Shown here: positions 1 through 5,058 of the stretch, piece by piece
How the letters are laid out: the number at the start of each line of letters is the position of its first letter
How positions within the stretch are numbered: the first letter of the stretch is position 1
Assembly: GCA_902478765.1 (NCBI GenBank)
Contig: CABSMN010000064.1
Span: forward strand, 1 to 6,705
Reading direction: 5' to 3'
Source: an uncultured Collinsella sp.
GTDB taxonomy: Bacteria > Actinomycetota > Coriobacteriia > Coriobacteriales > Coriobacteriaceae
DNA length: 6,705 nt
Translations under genes and position numbers: made by a program
Notes under the pieces: generated by a model
Seen by the model: the letters and a program-made list of their open reading frames with translations, nothing else
What the model was told of the DNA's origin: nothing
The model's database searches: none

Positions 1-179
1 CGGCCGAGGATGTCGCCGCGCAGCACGACGACTTTATGGTCAAGGCGCGCGCTATGGGTATTGAGCCGCCGCTCGACCCCATCATGGGCATCATCTTCCT
101 GCCCCTGCCGGTCATCCCGACGCTCCGCATCCGCCCCGAGGGCATGTTCGACGTCACGACCTTCACCTACGCCGACTAG
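1..179 (+). CDS. ade: Adenine deaminase, C-terminal fragment (5' end outside window)
   Basis: The frame that starts at base 3 and ends at the TAG at 177-179 gives the last 58 residues of a protein. The segment DPIMGIIFLPLPVIPTLRI followed by EGMFDVT matches, from memory of the family, the conserved C-terminus of bacterial adenine deaminases (typically FLxLPVIPxLRLTDxGLFDV). Members of this amidohydrolase-superfamily enzyme convert adenine to hypoxanthine and ammonia in purine salvage, in the cytoplasm. The metal-binding domain and the catalytic residues lie upstream of the window and cannot be checked. The stop codon is also the first three bases of a GGGGAC-type repeat. No T-rich intrinsic terminator follows directly; the nearest terminator-like hairpin is at 311-376. 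Identification rests on about 35 conserved residues, so the family is likely but not certain. Confidence 0.78.
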   Translation, partial: AEDVAAQHDDFMVKARAMGIEPPLDPIMGIIFLPLPVIPTLRIRPEGMFDVTTFTYAD

Positions 180-230
180 TCATCGGGGACGTTCTTTAAC
201 GATTAGCCATCGGGGTGGCGTGTCGCCTGG
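177..230 (+). repeat. Two tandem GGGGAC-type repeat units after the ade stop
   Basis: TAGTCATCGGGGACGTTCTT begins at 177 and a degenerate second unit, TAGCCATCGGGGTGG, begins at 204, exactly 27 bases later. The first unit closely matches the minus-strand sequence at 1301-1327 (TAGTCATTGGGGACGTTCTT). The TAG of the first unit is the stop codon of the upstream gene. The second unit has lost the AC of the GGGGAC core. Confidence 0.6.
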
Positions 231-243
231 CGCCGTGACCGTA

Positions 244-278
244 GGACCTCTGGCATGTGTGAGCTATTTGCCAGGTCC
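244..278 (+). other. Bulged stem-loop in the ade-HAD spacer
   Basis: GGACC (244-248) pairs with GGTCC (274-278), and TGGCA (251-255) pairs with TGCCA (269-273). A two-base bulge (TC, 249-250) separates the two helices and the loop is 13 bases. There is no T-run after it, so it is not an intrinsic terminator. It could be an operator, a leader RNA domain or a piece of a repeat; I recognise no known RNA family. Confidence 0.35.
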
Positions 279-307
279 TTGTAACGTTTACGCCCGCGGA
301 GTCTTAT
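279..307 (+). promoter_or_regulatory. Weak candidate promoter for the HAD phosphatase gene
   Basis: TTGTAA (279-284) and TCTTAT (302-307) are separated by 17 bases. Each matches the sigma-70-type consensus at 4 of 6 positions. The predicted transcript would start near 314, just inside the 5' arm of the 311-372 hairpin. If this promoter is real, that hairpin would be incomplete in the HAD mRNA. Low confidence: matches this weak are common. Confidence 0.22.
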
Positions 308-310
308 TTG

Positions 311-376
311 AGCTCCCTTTGGGTACGTTGAAATCGGATACACGTTCGATTCCAACAAGCCCGAAGGGAGCTTTTC
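311..376 (+). promoter_or_regulatory. Long hairpin overlapping the HAD Shine-Dalgarno, terminator-like
   Basis: AGCTCCCTTTGGG (311-323) pairs with CCCGAAGGGAGCT (360-372): 13 pairs, one of them G-U. Inside the loop, GTTG (327-330) pairs with CAAC (353-356), and AATCG (332-336) with CGATT (347-351), giving one rod-like hairpin of 62 bases. A T-run (TTTTCT, 372-377) follows, as in intrinsic terminators. The 3' arm contains the likely ribosome binding site GGGAG (366-370), seven bases before the ATG at 378. It may end transcription from ade, mask the HAD ribosome binding site, or do both as an attenuator. The pairing is directly visible; the role is inference. Confidence 0.5.
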
Positions 377-377
377 T

Positions 378-1172
378 ATGTTTAAACTGATTGCATCCGA
401 TATGGACGGCACACTGCTTGACGAAAACGGCCAGGTGCCTCCCGAGACCTACGAACTGATTCTGGCACTACACGAGCATGGTGTGCATTTCGCCGCATCG
501 TCAGGTCGTCGCTACGATCGCCTGTGCGAGTTCTTTGCGCCCGTTCGCGGCAAGATGGACTTTGTCGCCGCTAACGGTGCCCAGGTCTACGCCGACGGCA
601 AAATGGTAGACCGTGAGGTGTATTCGCACCTGGCGATTCGAAGGCTCGCCCAGGCTGTCGCGACGTTTCCCAATCTGCATCTTGCGCTTTTTGACCGAAC
701 CAAGTCCTTCCTGCTCGATGACGAGTGCAAGTTCGTGCGTGAGGTCGATAAGGACCTTCCCAATGCCGAGCGCATTTGGGAGCTGCCCGATCCCAGTGTA
801 AATATCATCAAGGCGAGTATCTTTTGCGATGACGGTGCCGTTATGGACAGCGCCTACGTACTACAGCGCGAACTTGGTCAGCTCTTTACTTTTGCGCCTT
901 CGGGCAACGCGTGGATTGATGCCATGCAGCCCGGCGTGTCGAAGGCCTCGGGCATCGCACAGCTCGCGGAACACTACGGCATTGGACGCGACGAGGTCAT
1001 GGCGTTTGGCGACTCGATGAACGACTATGAGATCATTCGCTTTGTCGGCACGGGCTGTGCGATGGAAAACGCGCGCCCTGCGCTCAAAGCGGTTGCCGAT
1101 CGCGTCGTAGGTCGCAACCGCGACCACGCCGTCCAGCAGGAGCTCCGTCGCGTGCTGGAGAGTCTCGCTTAA
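378..1172 (+). CDS. Cof-type HAD-IIB family phosphatase (264 aa)
   Basis: This is a cytoplasmic, Mg-dependent phosphatase of the haloacid dehalogenase superfamily, subfamily IIB (Cof type). Motif I, SDMDGTLL, supplies the nucleophile D8 and the acid/base D10. Motif II is the serine of SSGR near residue 42. Motif III is K189 in GVSKASG. Motif IV is GDSMND with D212 and D216. The cap domain lies between motifs II and III, as is usual for C2-cap enzymes. The length is normal for the family (about 260-280) and all catalytic residues are present. The start is supported by GGGAG seven bases upstream and by motif I falling near residue 8. Family members hydrolyse sugar phosphates, FMN, pyridoxal phosphate and similar esters; the sequence does not reveal this one's substrate. 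It converges with a second Cof-type gene (1347-2189) across a repeat cluster. Confidence 0.93.
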   Translation: MFKLIASDMDGTLLDENGQVPPETYELILALHEHGVHFAASSGRRYDRLCEFFAPVRGKMDFVAANGAQVYADGKMVDREVYSHLAIRRLAQAVATFPNLHLALFDRTKSFLLDDECKFVREVDKDLPNAERIWELPDPSVNIIKASIFCDDGAVMDSAYVLQRELGQLFTFAPSGNAWIDAMQPGVSKASGIAQLAEHYGIGRDEVMAFGDSMNDYEIIRFVGTGCAMENARPALKAVADRVVGRNRDHAVQQELRRVLESLA

Positions 1173-1173
1173 T

Positions 1174-1350
1174 CCGGCAGATGGGGACATTCCTTATGCG
1201 CCGGCAGTTGGGGACAGACTTAAGTGAGTGAAACCACTCATTGGGGACAGACTTAAATGAGTGCTTGCAGCTATTTCGCGAAGAGTGTCCCCAATGACTA
1301 TTCATTTAAGAACGTCCCCAATGACTAGCCGATGACTAGCCGATGACTAG
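1174..1350. repeat. Cluster of direct and inverted GGGGAC-type repeats between convergent genes
   Basis: Three GGGGAC cores lie on the plus strand (1183-1188, 1210-1215, 1243-1248) and two on the minus strand (GTCCCC at 1287-1292 and 1314-1319). The first two units both start CCGGCAG and are 27 bases apart; the two inverted cores are also 27 apart. The segment 1239-1260 pairs with 1302-1323 at 19 of 22 positions. A smaller hairpin, TGAGTG-AAAC-CACTCA, lies at 1225-1240. At the right edge an 11-base unit (GATGACTAGCC) occurs about three times (1320-1350), and its last copy contains the stop codon of the minus-strand gene. There is no T-run, so it is not a classical terminator, though the foldback may still help end transcription from both sides. 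It resembles REP-type dispersed elements; no transposase is nearby. Confidence 0.7.
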
Positions 1351-2189
1351 GCGAGGGCGGCTATGATGGTGCGGGCGACGCCGTCGTGGTCGTTGTCGTA
1401 TTCGGTGATGGCGTCGGCGGCCTTGCGGTCCTCGGGCTCGGCGTTGATCATGGCCATGCCGTGGCCCGCCGCCTGCAGCATGGGGATATCGTTGATGTTG
1501 TCGCCGAACGCCCAGGCGTCGGTGAGAGACTCGCCCAGGTGCTCGCATAGCCACGTGAGGGCCGTTCCCTTGGTGGCGCCCTCGCCCATGACCTCGATAT
1601 TCATGGCGTACGAACGCGTGACCTCAATGCCTCCGAGCGTGTTGAGCTCAGCCGCGATGGCATCGCGATCGGCCGGGTCGTGCCAGTACATGGCGATGCG
1701 TTCGAGCGTTTCGACCTCGTCGATCTTGCTGTCGATATCCATGTCGATCGGTGTTCGTGTGCGCTTGAGCGAAGCCGCGATGTGGGGGTCGCCACCGCAG
1801 AATTCGTCCAGGCGCGTGTAGAGCGAGCGGGGGAGGAAGCACTGCCCATCCGCGAAGATATCGAAGGTCACATCGTGGCCGGCGGCGATGCGATGGATGC
1901 GATGGGCGATGCCGCGATCGAGCGGACGGCTCAAGATGCGCGTGGCGCGCGAGACATCGGTGGGCATATCGTCGTCGAGCTGCCAGACACTGGCGCCATT
2001 GGCACAGACGGCATAGTGCACAGCGGGATGGGCGAGGATGGGCTCAAAGATGCCCGACAGCGGGCGTCCCGTGCAGGGCACAAATTCAATCCCGCGTCGA
2101 GCGAGCTCGTCGAGCATCGCCCAGGTGACATCGCTCATCTGCTTATCGCTCGTCAGCAGCGTTCCGTCCATATCGGAAAACACAATCAT
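1347..2189 (-). CDS. Cof-type HAD-IIB family phosphatase (280 aa)
   Basis: This is a second Cof-type HAD phosphatase, clearly diverged from the one at 378-1172. Motif I is SDMDGTLL with D6 and D8. Motif II is T40 in CTGR. Motif III is K207 in ATKGTAL. Motif IV is GDNIND with D230 and D234. All catalytic residues are present and the length is normal. The segment between motifs II and III holds the C2-type cap, which normally sets substrate choice; the substrate cannot be told from sequence. The start ATG (2187-2189) follows AAAGGG (complement of 2199-2204) at nine bases. The gene lies 87 bases downstream of citrate synthase on the same strand, but an intrinsic terminator sits between them, so it probably has its own promoter or depends on read-through. 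Its TAG stop is part of an 11-base tandem repeat. Confidence 0.93.
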   Translation of the reverse strand: MIVFSDMDGTLLTSDKQMSDVTWAMLDELARRGIEFVPCTGRPLSGIFEPILAHPAVHYAVCANGASVWQLDDDMPTDVSRATRILSRPLDRGIAHRIHRIAAGHDVTFDIFADGQCFLPRSLYTRLDEFCGGDPHIAASLKRTRTPIDMDIDSKIDEVETLERIAMYWHDPADRDAIAAELNTLGGIEVTRSYAMNIEVMGEGATKGTALTWLCEHLGESLTDAWAFGDNINDIPMLQAAGHGMAMINAEPEDRKAADAITEYDNDHDGVARTIIAALA

Positions 2190-2214
2190 TTGATGCAGCC
2201 CTTTCTGCTGGCAT

Positions 2215-2252
2215 AAAAAGCGTGGCCGAGGGCGGTGATGCCCTGGCCACGC
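2215..2252 (-). terminator. Intrinsic terminator downstream of citrate synthase
   Basis: Read on the minus strand, GCGTGGCC (complement of 2245-2252) pairs with GGCCACGC (complement of 2220-2227). An inner AGGGC/GCCCT stem and a six-base loop lie inside, with one unpaired base. CTTTTT follows at once (complement of 2215-2220). The position, 25 bases past the citrate synthase stop, fits a terminator for the ACT-citrate synthase unit. It also lies only 26 bases before the start of the next gene, so it could act as an attenuator for it. Confidence 0.85.
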
Positions 2253-2276
2253 TCGAGTTCTATAACGGTCCGCGTC

Positions 2277-3695
2277 CTAGCGGTCGGCGAGCGGCTTGTA
2301 CTCCAGCGGCTCGATCACCGGACGATAGGCCGGGCGAATAATACGGTGCGCGCAGAAGAGCTCTTCCATGCGGTGTGCGGACCAGCCGGCCATGCGGGCG
2401 ACGGCGAAAAGCGGCGTAAAAAGCGTCTCGGGCACGCCGAGCATCTTGTAGATAAAGCCTGTGTACAGGTCGATGTTGGCGCAGATAGGCTTGGTCATGC
2501 CGTGGTCGCGCATCACCTGCGGTGCCAGGCGCTCGATGCGCTCGATGAGTGCGAACTCATCGCCCAGGTCCTTCTTGGCGGCAAGTGTGCGCGCGTAACG
2601 GCGACACACCTCGGCACGCGGGTCGCTCAGCGTGTAGACGGCGTGGCCCATGCCGTAGATGAGACCCGTGCCGTCGAAGGCCTGCTTGTCGAGAATCTTA
2701 CCCAGGTAGGCTGCGACCTCGTCCTCGTCCTCCCAATTGGAGACATGCGCACGGATGTCCTCGTGCATGGACACGACCTTGGCGTTGGCGCCGCCGTGGC
2801 GCGGACCCTTGAGCGAGCCGATAGCTGCGGCGTAGGCGGAATACGGATCGGTGGCCGAGGAGGACAGCACGCGGCAGGCAAACGTGGAGTTGTTGCCGCC
2901 GCCGTGCTCGGCATGCAGCATGAGCATCACGTCGAGCAGCATCGCTTCGTCGCGGGTGAACGCCATGCCGCCGCGGAGTACCTGCAGAATGGTCTCGGCG
3001 GTGGAGAGACCGGGTGTGGGGTGCGGTACATGAACCTCGGAGCCGCGGCGCTTGGCGACCGAGGCCATATGCGCGAAGGCGGCGATGCGGGGGAGACGGG
3101 CGAGCATGGAGATGGCGACGTCGATTTCGTGCTCGGGTGTAATGGCGTCGGGCTCGGCGTCGAAGGCGTAGAGCAGCAGCACGGCGCGCTGAAGCACATT
3201 CATGATGCTCGACGACACCGTGGTCATGGGGAACTCTCGGACGTATTCGTCGCTCAGGTGCCTAAAAGCACCCAGGCGTTCGCAAAAACCGTCAAGCTCT
3301 TCCTTGGTGGGCAGAGAGCCCGTAATGAGCAGATAGGCGACCTCTTCGTAGCCGTAGCGATTCTCGGCCTGGGCGTTGTTGACCAGATCCTCGATGCTGT
3401 AGCCACGAAGCGTGAGTTTGCCCTGATCGGGCACGACCTTACCGTCGACCTTGTTGTAGCCATGCACATCCGAGATGCGAGTGAGGCCCGCGACCACGCC
3501 CGAACCGTCGGCATTGCGCAGGCCGCGCTTGACGTTGTGCTCTACAAACAAGCCCTCGTCGTACGGGGCGGTCGGCAGGCCGTGGTAGAGGTTTTCGCTT
3601 TCGGGCGAAATCTGACGGCTCGCCTCGTAATCCAGAACCAGGCGGCTCAGGTGATCGTCGAAGCGGTAGTAGATTTTCTTGGCGTCGTAGGCCAT
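2277..3695 (-). CDS. gltA: Citrate synthase (472 aa)
   Basis: This enzyme condenses acetyl-CoA with oxaloacetate to citrate, the entry step to the TCA cycle and, in organisms with a partial cycle, the route to 2-oxoglutarate and glutamate. The catalytic triad is visible: H300 in GPRHGGAN, H351 in GMGHAVY followed by SDPRA, and D409 in NIDLYTG. The spacing resembles that of E. coli GltA (H264, H305, D362). The conserved LHAEHGGGNNSTFACR segment covers H261 and H264. The GHAVYT form replaces the more common GHRVYK, and the N-terminal region is somewhat longer than in E. coli, giving 472 residues against about 427. A 2-methylcitrate synthase activity cannot be excluded. The start is supported by GGAGAGGAG (complement of 3701-3709) a few bases before the ATG. 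It follows the ACT-domain gene by 77 bases with no terminator seen between them, so co-transcription is likely. Confidence 0.94.
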   Translation of the reverse strand: MAYDAKKIYYRFDDHLSRLVLDYEASRQISPESENLYHGLPTAPYDEGLFVEHNVKRGLRNADGSGVVAGLTRISDVHGYNKVDGKVVPDQGKLTLRGYSIEDLVNNAQAENRYGYEEVAYLLITGSLPTKEELDGFCERLGAFRHLSDEYVREFPMTTVSSSIMNVLQRAVLLLYAFDAEPDAITPEHEIDVAISMLARLPRIAAFAHMASVAKRRGSEVHVPHPTPGLSTAETILQVLRGGMAFTRDEAMLLDVMLMLHAEHGGGNNSTFACRVLSSSATDPYSAYAAAIGSLKGPRHGGANAKVVSMHEDIRAHVSNWEDEDEVAAYLGKILDKQAFDGTGLIYGMGHAVYTLSDPRAEVCRRYARTLAAKKDLGDEFALIERIERLAPQVMRDHGMTKPICANIDLYTGFIYKMLGVPETLFTPLFAVARMAGWSAHRMEELFCAHRIIRPAYRPVIEPLEYKPLADR

Positions 3696-3772
3696 GCGCG
3701 CTCCTCTCCGGTTCGCTTTGGGGCCGCGCGCTTGGACGATATGACGTCAAGCTGCCCCGAGCGGCTTGTTCG

Positions 3773-4060
3773 CTACAGACGGTACATAAAGTTAAAGACG
3801 TCCTCGCGCTGAATGGACACGTTGACGCCCGAAAGCTCGCCTGCCTCGGCCAGGGCCTTCTGCAGCTCGGCGAAGTCGAGCTTGGATTCGGCGGTGTCGG
3901 CCAGCATGGTCATGGTGAAGATGTCCTCGATAATGGACTGCGTGATGTCGCGGATGTCGACGTTGGCCTCGCCCAGAACACGGGTGACGCCGGCGACGAT
4001 GCCGGGGCGGTTCTTGCCAAGGACGGTGATGACGATGCGGGAGGACGAGATCTCGGCCAT
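3773..4060 (-). CDS. Small ACT-domain protein (95 aa, UPF0237-like)
   Basis: The product is a single ACT domain. It opens with a beta strand (SSRIVITVLGKN), then the turn and helix NRPGIVAGVTRVLGEANVDI, whose NRPGI is the typical ligand-loop motif of ACT domains, then strands through DIFTMTMLAD and a second helix and strand. Stand-alone ACT proteins of about 90 residues (the UPF0237 group, related to the GcvR regulator) are thought to bind amino acids or other small effectors; a specific ligand is not known to me. The reading frame stays open upstream to 4519, but the start chosen is the ATG at 4058-4060. It has AAAGGG (complement of 4067-4072) six bases before it, it gives the normal family length, and it avoids overlap with bL31. 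The gene leads the citrate synthase gene on the same strand. Confidence 0.88.
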   Translation of the reverse strand: MAEISSSRIVITVLGKNRPGIVAGVTRVLGEANVDIRDITQSIIEDIFTMTMLADTAESKLDFAELQKALAEAGELSGVNVSIQREDVFNFMYRL

Positions 4061-4105
4061 GGGAAACCCTTTCGCGTGGTTGCGGTGCGCGGGGCGCTCC
4101 GCTAC

Positions 4106-4128
4106 GGTACAGTGTTCATCATTGTACC
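4106..4128 (-). promoter_or_regulatory. Candidate -10 element with overlapping inverted repeat, ACT-citrate synthase unit
   Basis: On the minus strand TACAAT (complement of 4121-4126) matches the -10 consensus at 5 of 6 positions and lies about 60 bases before the ACT start codon. I see no good -35 at the right distance. GGTACAGTG (4106-4114) and CATTGTACC (4120-4128) form a nine-pair inverted repeat with one G-T pair and a five-base centre, covering the -10. Such a position suits a repressor operator, but it could be chance. Confidence 0.35.
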
Positions 4129-4296
4129 TGTCTGGCGCCAAAAGGGGCACCCTTGCTGCGGCGTTACACGTCTGCAACATGGGGCGCTTGTCTCGCGGGG
4201 TGTATTTTTGGCACCCTGGACAGGTCAGGCGGTTCCTGTTGGCGCCGCGATCGGGCAGATGCGCCTGTGCGCTCTGGTGCAAAGACCGTGAACCTT

Positions 4297-4325
4297 TTGT
4301 GGGACGTGCGGCGCCGTGGTACCAT
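4297..4325 (+). promoter_or_regulatory. Candidate promoter for the bL31 gene
   Basis: TTGTGG (4297-4302) and TACCAT (4320-4325) are spaced by 17 bases, and a TGG precedes the -10. Transcription would start near 4332, leaving a leader of about 78 bases ahead of the bL31 start codon. Matches to consensus are moderate (4 of 6 each). Confidence 0.45.
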
Positions 4326-4338
4326 AGCCGAGTTTGTT

Positions 4339-4402
4339 GTCTTGGTCGGAAACCAAGACGCCTTATGCGCTGATCGGTAACCAGCGCCTGACTAATAAGG
4401 AG
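4339..4402 (+). promoter_or_regulatory. Structured bL31 mRNA leader that can mask the Shine-Dalgarno
   Basis: Two stem-loops are visible. In the first, GTCTTGGT (4339-4346) pairs with ACCAAGAC (4352-4359) around CGGAA. In the second, CCTTATGCGCTG (4361-4372) pairs with CAGCGC (4382-4387) and, across a seven-base bulge, with ATAAGG (4395-4400). ATAAGG overlaps the Shine-Dalgarno AAGGAG (4397-4402), seven bases before the ATG at 4410. Ribosomal protein leaders that block their own translation are common, and several classes have been proposed for bL31; I cannot say whether this matches one. The pairing is seen; autoregulation is inferred. Confidence 0.5.
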
Positions 4403-4409
4403 TCCTACC

Positions 4410-4835
4410 ATGAAGCAGGGTATCCATCCCCAGTATGTCGAGTGCACGGTGACGTGCTCCTGCGGCAACACCTTCAAGACGCACGCTACCGTGTCCGAGA
4501 TGAAGGTCGAGCTTTGCAACGAGTGCCACCCGTTCTACACCGGCCAGCAGAAGTTCGTCGACACCGGTGGACGCGTCCAGCGCTTCGCCGACAAGTTCGG
4601 TGGCGCCGCTGCCGCCCAGCTCAAGAAGGCTGAGGAGGCCAAGGCTGCCAAGGCCGCCAAGGCTGCTGAGGCCGAGGCCGCTCGCAAGGCCGCCGCTGAG
4701 GCTAAGGCTGCCGAGAAGGCCAAGCGTGCCGCTAAGTTTGCCGAGGAGGCTGCCAAGCAGGCCGCCGAGGCTCCCGCAGAGGCTCCCGTCGAGGAGGCCG
4801 CTGCCGAGGCCGAGACCACCGAGGCTGCTGAGTAA
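4410..4835 (+). CDS. rpmE: Large-subunit ribosomal protein bL31, zinc-binding type, with long C-terminal tail (141 aa)
   Basis: bL31 sits at the central protuberance of the 50S subunit and contributes to a bridge with the 30S subunit. Residues 1 to about 65 are a complete bL31: MKQGIHPQY, then CSCG with C16 and C18, then [12 protein letters not shown] with C36 and C39, then DTGGRVQRF. The four cysteines mark the zinc-containing (C+) form, whose zinc-free paralog usually takes over under zinc limitation. The usual length is about 70; here about 76 more residues follow, nearly all Ala, Lys and Glu. The tail is first mixed basic-acidic and predicted helical, with AAK-type repeats, then purely acidic after K116. 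AAGGAG lies seven bases before the ATG. The gene has its own leader and terminator, so it is probably monocistronic. Confidence 0.95.
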   Translation: MKQGIHPQYVECTVTCSCGNTFKTHATVSEMKVELCNECHPFYTGQQKFVDTGGRVQRFADKFGGAAAAQLKKAEEAKAAKAAKAAEAEAARKAAAEAKAAEKAKRAAKFAEEAAKQAAEAPAEAPVEEAAAEAETTEAAE

Positions 4836-4872
4836 ATAGCTCGCCGCGGAAACACTCGCATTCATGGCATTA

Positions 4873-4911
4873 GGGCCGCGCATCCATTTGGGTGCGCGGC
4901 CCTTTTCTTTT
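4873..4911 (+). terminator. Intrinsic terminator of the bL31 gene
   Basis: Arms 4873-4885 (GGGCCGCGCATCC) and 4890-4902 (GGTGCGCGGCCC plus the preceding G) form 13 pairs, including one G-U, around the loop ATTT. TTTTCTTTTT follows. It begins 38 bases past the bL31 stop. This is the strongest terminator in the window. Confidence 0.93.
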
Positions 4912-4918
4912 TATTGGC

Positions 4919-4975
4919 GCAAGCTAACTCGTCCCCATTGCACCAGGTTGGTGCGAAGGGGATGGGTTGGCTTGC
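4919..4975. repeat. 57-base near-perfect palindrome with a GGGGAC core
   Basis: Bases 4919-4936 pair with 4958-4975 without a gap (18 pairs, three of them G-T). After a short internal mismatch zone, GCACC (4940-4944) pairs with GGTGC (4950-4954) around the loop AGGTT. The minus strand reads ATGGGGACGAGTTAG, sharing the TGGGGAC core with the repeats at 177-230 and 1174-1350. No T-run follows and a terminator already lies upstream, so a repeat element or structured RNA is more likely than a terminator. Confidence 0.6.
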
Positions 4976-5014
4976 ACCAAATGGCAGAGAGACAGCGTTT
5001 TCCCAGATAAAAGC

Positions 5015-5058
5015 TGCCAAAATAAACCAGTCCCTTTTTGGCAAGTCCCTTTTTGGCA
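5015..5058. repeat. 15-base tandem direct repeat with an inverted partner
   Basis: AGTCCCTTTTTGGCA occurs twice without a gap (5029-5043 and 5044-5058). TGCCAAAA at 5015-5022 is the reverse complement of the TTTTGGCA that ends each copy, so either copy could form a small stem-loop with it. No gene is seen in the whole 4836-5191 spacer; between 5059 and 5191 I see only weak promoter-like patches around 5111-5146 ahead of secA. Confidence 0.65.

Larger units (their letters stand above)
4061..4409. other. Divergent intergenic spacer without a gene
   Basis: This gap lies between the start of the ACT gene (-) and the start of the bL31 gene (+). The left part (about 4106-4128) holds the candidate minus-strand promoter and the right part (4297-4402) the bL31 promoter and leader. 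In the middle, about 4130-4296, I see no convincing gene, RNA or terminator. Short open frames there lack ribosome binding sites and recognisable products. Confidence 0.6.

Noticed and set aside
341..356. GTTCGATTCC resembling a tRNA T-loop
   Set aside because: The five-base T-stem does not pair, and no acceptor, D or anticodon arms are present; the bases are better explained by the 311-372 hairpin.
10..390. 126-codon plus-strand frame across the ade end and spacer
   Set aside because: It is out of frame with the conserved adenine deaminase C-terminus, is Arg/Ser-rich as GC-rich shadow frames are, and runs into the HAD start.
3742..3749. Palindrome TGACGTCA between the ACT and citrate synthase genes
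   Set aside because: An 8-base palindrome is expected by chance at this scale, and no promoter elements with proper spacing surround it.
2235..3812. Open plus-strand frame of 525 codons opposite citrate synthase
   Set aside because: It mirrors the codon pattern of a clearly conserved citrate synthase with intact catalytic residues. Its translation has no recognisable domain, and its end runs into the ACT gene.
4061..4519. Upstream extension of the ACT protein to 248 residues
   Set aside because: The extension lacks family similarity, would overlap the bL31 gene antisense, and the inner ATG has a good ribosome binding site and gives the normal length.
4392..4883. Gly/Leu/Ser-rich minus-strand frame opposite bL31
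   Set aside because: It is the antisense reading of the Ala/Lys/Glu tail of bL31; the low complexity is inherited from the real gene.
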